DNA from: Bacteroidales bacterium
GTDB lineage: Bacteria; Bacteroidota; Bacteroidia; Bacteroidales; JALTDM01
Length of the DNA stretch: 6,177 bases
Assembly: GCA_026996635.1 (NCBI GenBank)
Contig: JALWKH010000119.1
Coordinates: 1 to 6,177 of the forward strand
Direction of reading: 5' to 3'
A program made the translations under genes and the position numbers. The notes under the pieces are model-generated. The model saw only the letters and a list, made by a program, of their open reading frames with translations, searched no databases and had not been told where the DNA came from. The first letter of the stretch is position 1. The number at the start of each line of letters is the position of its first letter. Of the stretch, positions 6,149-6,177 are shown piece by piece.

Positions 6149-6177
6149 TAATTGCAATCAAAAACGGGAAAGTGGGG

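Overview
The window looks like a piece of a chromosome from a member of the Bacteroidota. The evidence is a very large secreted protein that ends in a type B type IX secretion system (T9SS) sorting domain, carries SprB-type repeats and PKD domains, and sits in visibly AT-rich DNA. Bacteroidota-style -7 promoter elements (TAnnTTTG) lie in both long non-coding stretches. Which order or genus it belongs to cannot be decided from this stretch.

Layout, all genes on the + strand. (1) Positions 3-953 hold a tight cluster of three small genes. The first is a fragment entering from the left edge. It overlaps by 4 bp (ATGA) a zinc-ribbon protein with a glycine-zipper membrane segment, which overlaps by 8 bp a small membrane protein. 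(2) Positions 954-1124 are non-coding and hold a short tandem repeat, an A/T tract and a likely promoter. (3) Positions 1125-5965 hold a two-gene operon. A 174-residue exported protein with a possible PsbP/DcrB-like fold overlaps by ATGA the start of a 1439-residue T9SS-exported protein. (4) Positions 5966-6177 are non-coding, with a weak terminator candidate and promoter-like elements, one of which faces a gene beyond the right edge.

The large protein is modular. In order it has a signal peptide, about 530 residues I cannot assign to any family, eight repeats that share a two-cysteine framework (seven clear SprB-type, one degenerate), two PKD domains and the type B sorting domain. The general plan (Sec export, T9SS passage, surface display or release, repeats acting as a stalk) is well known for gliding and adhesion proteins. 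What is new or unassigned here is the N-terminal region and the coupled small secreted partner. I see no defence system, CRISPR array, mobile element, tRNA or rRNA.
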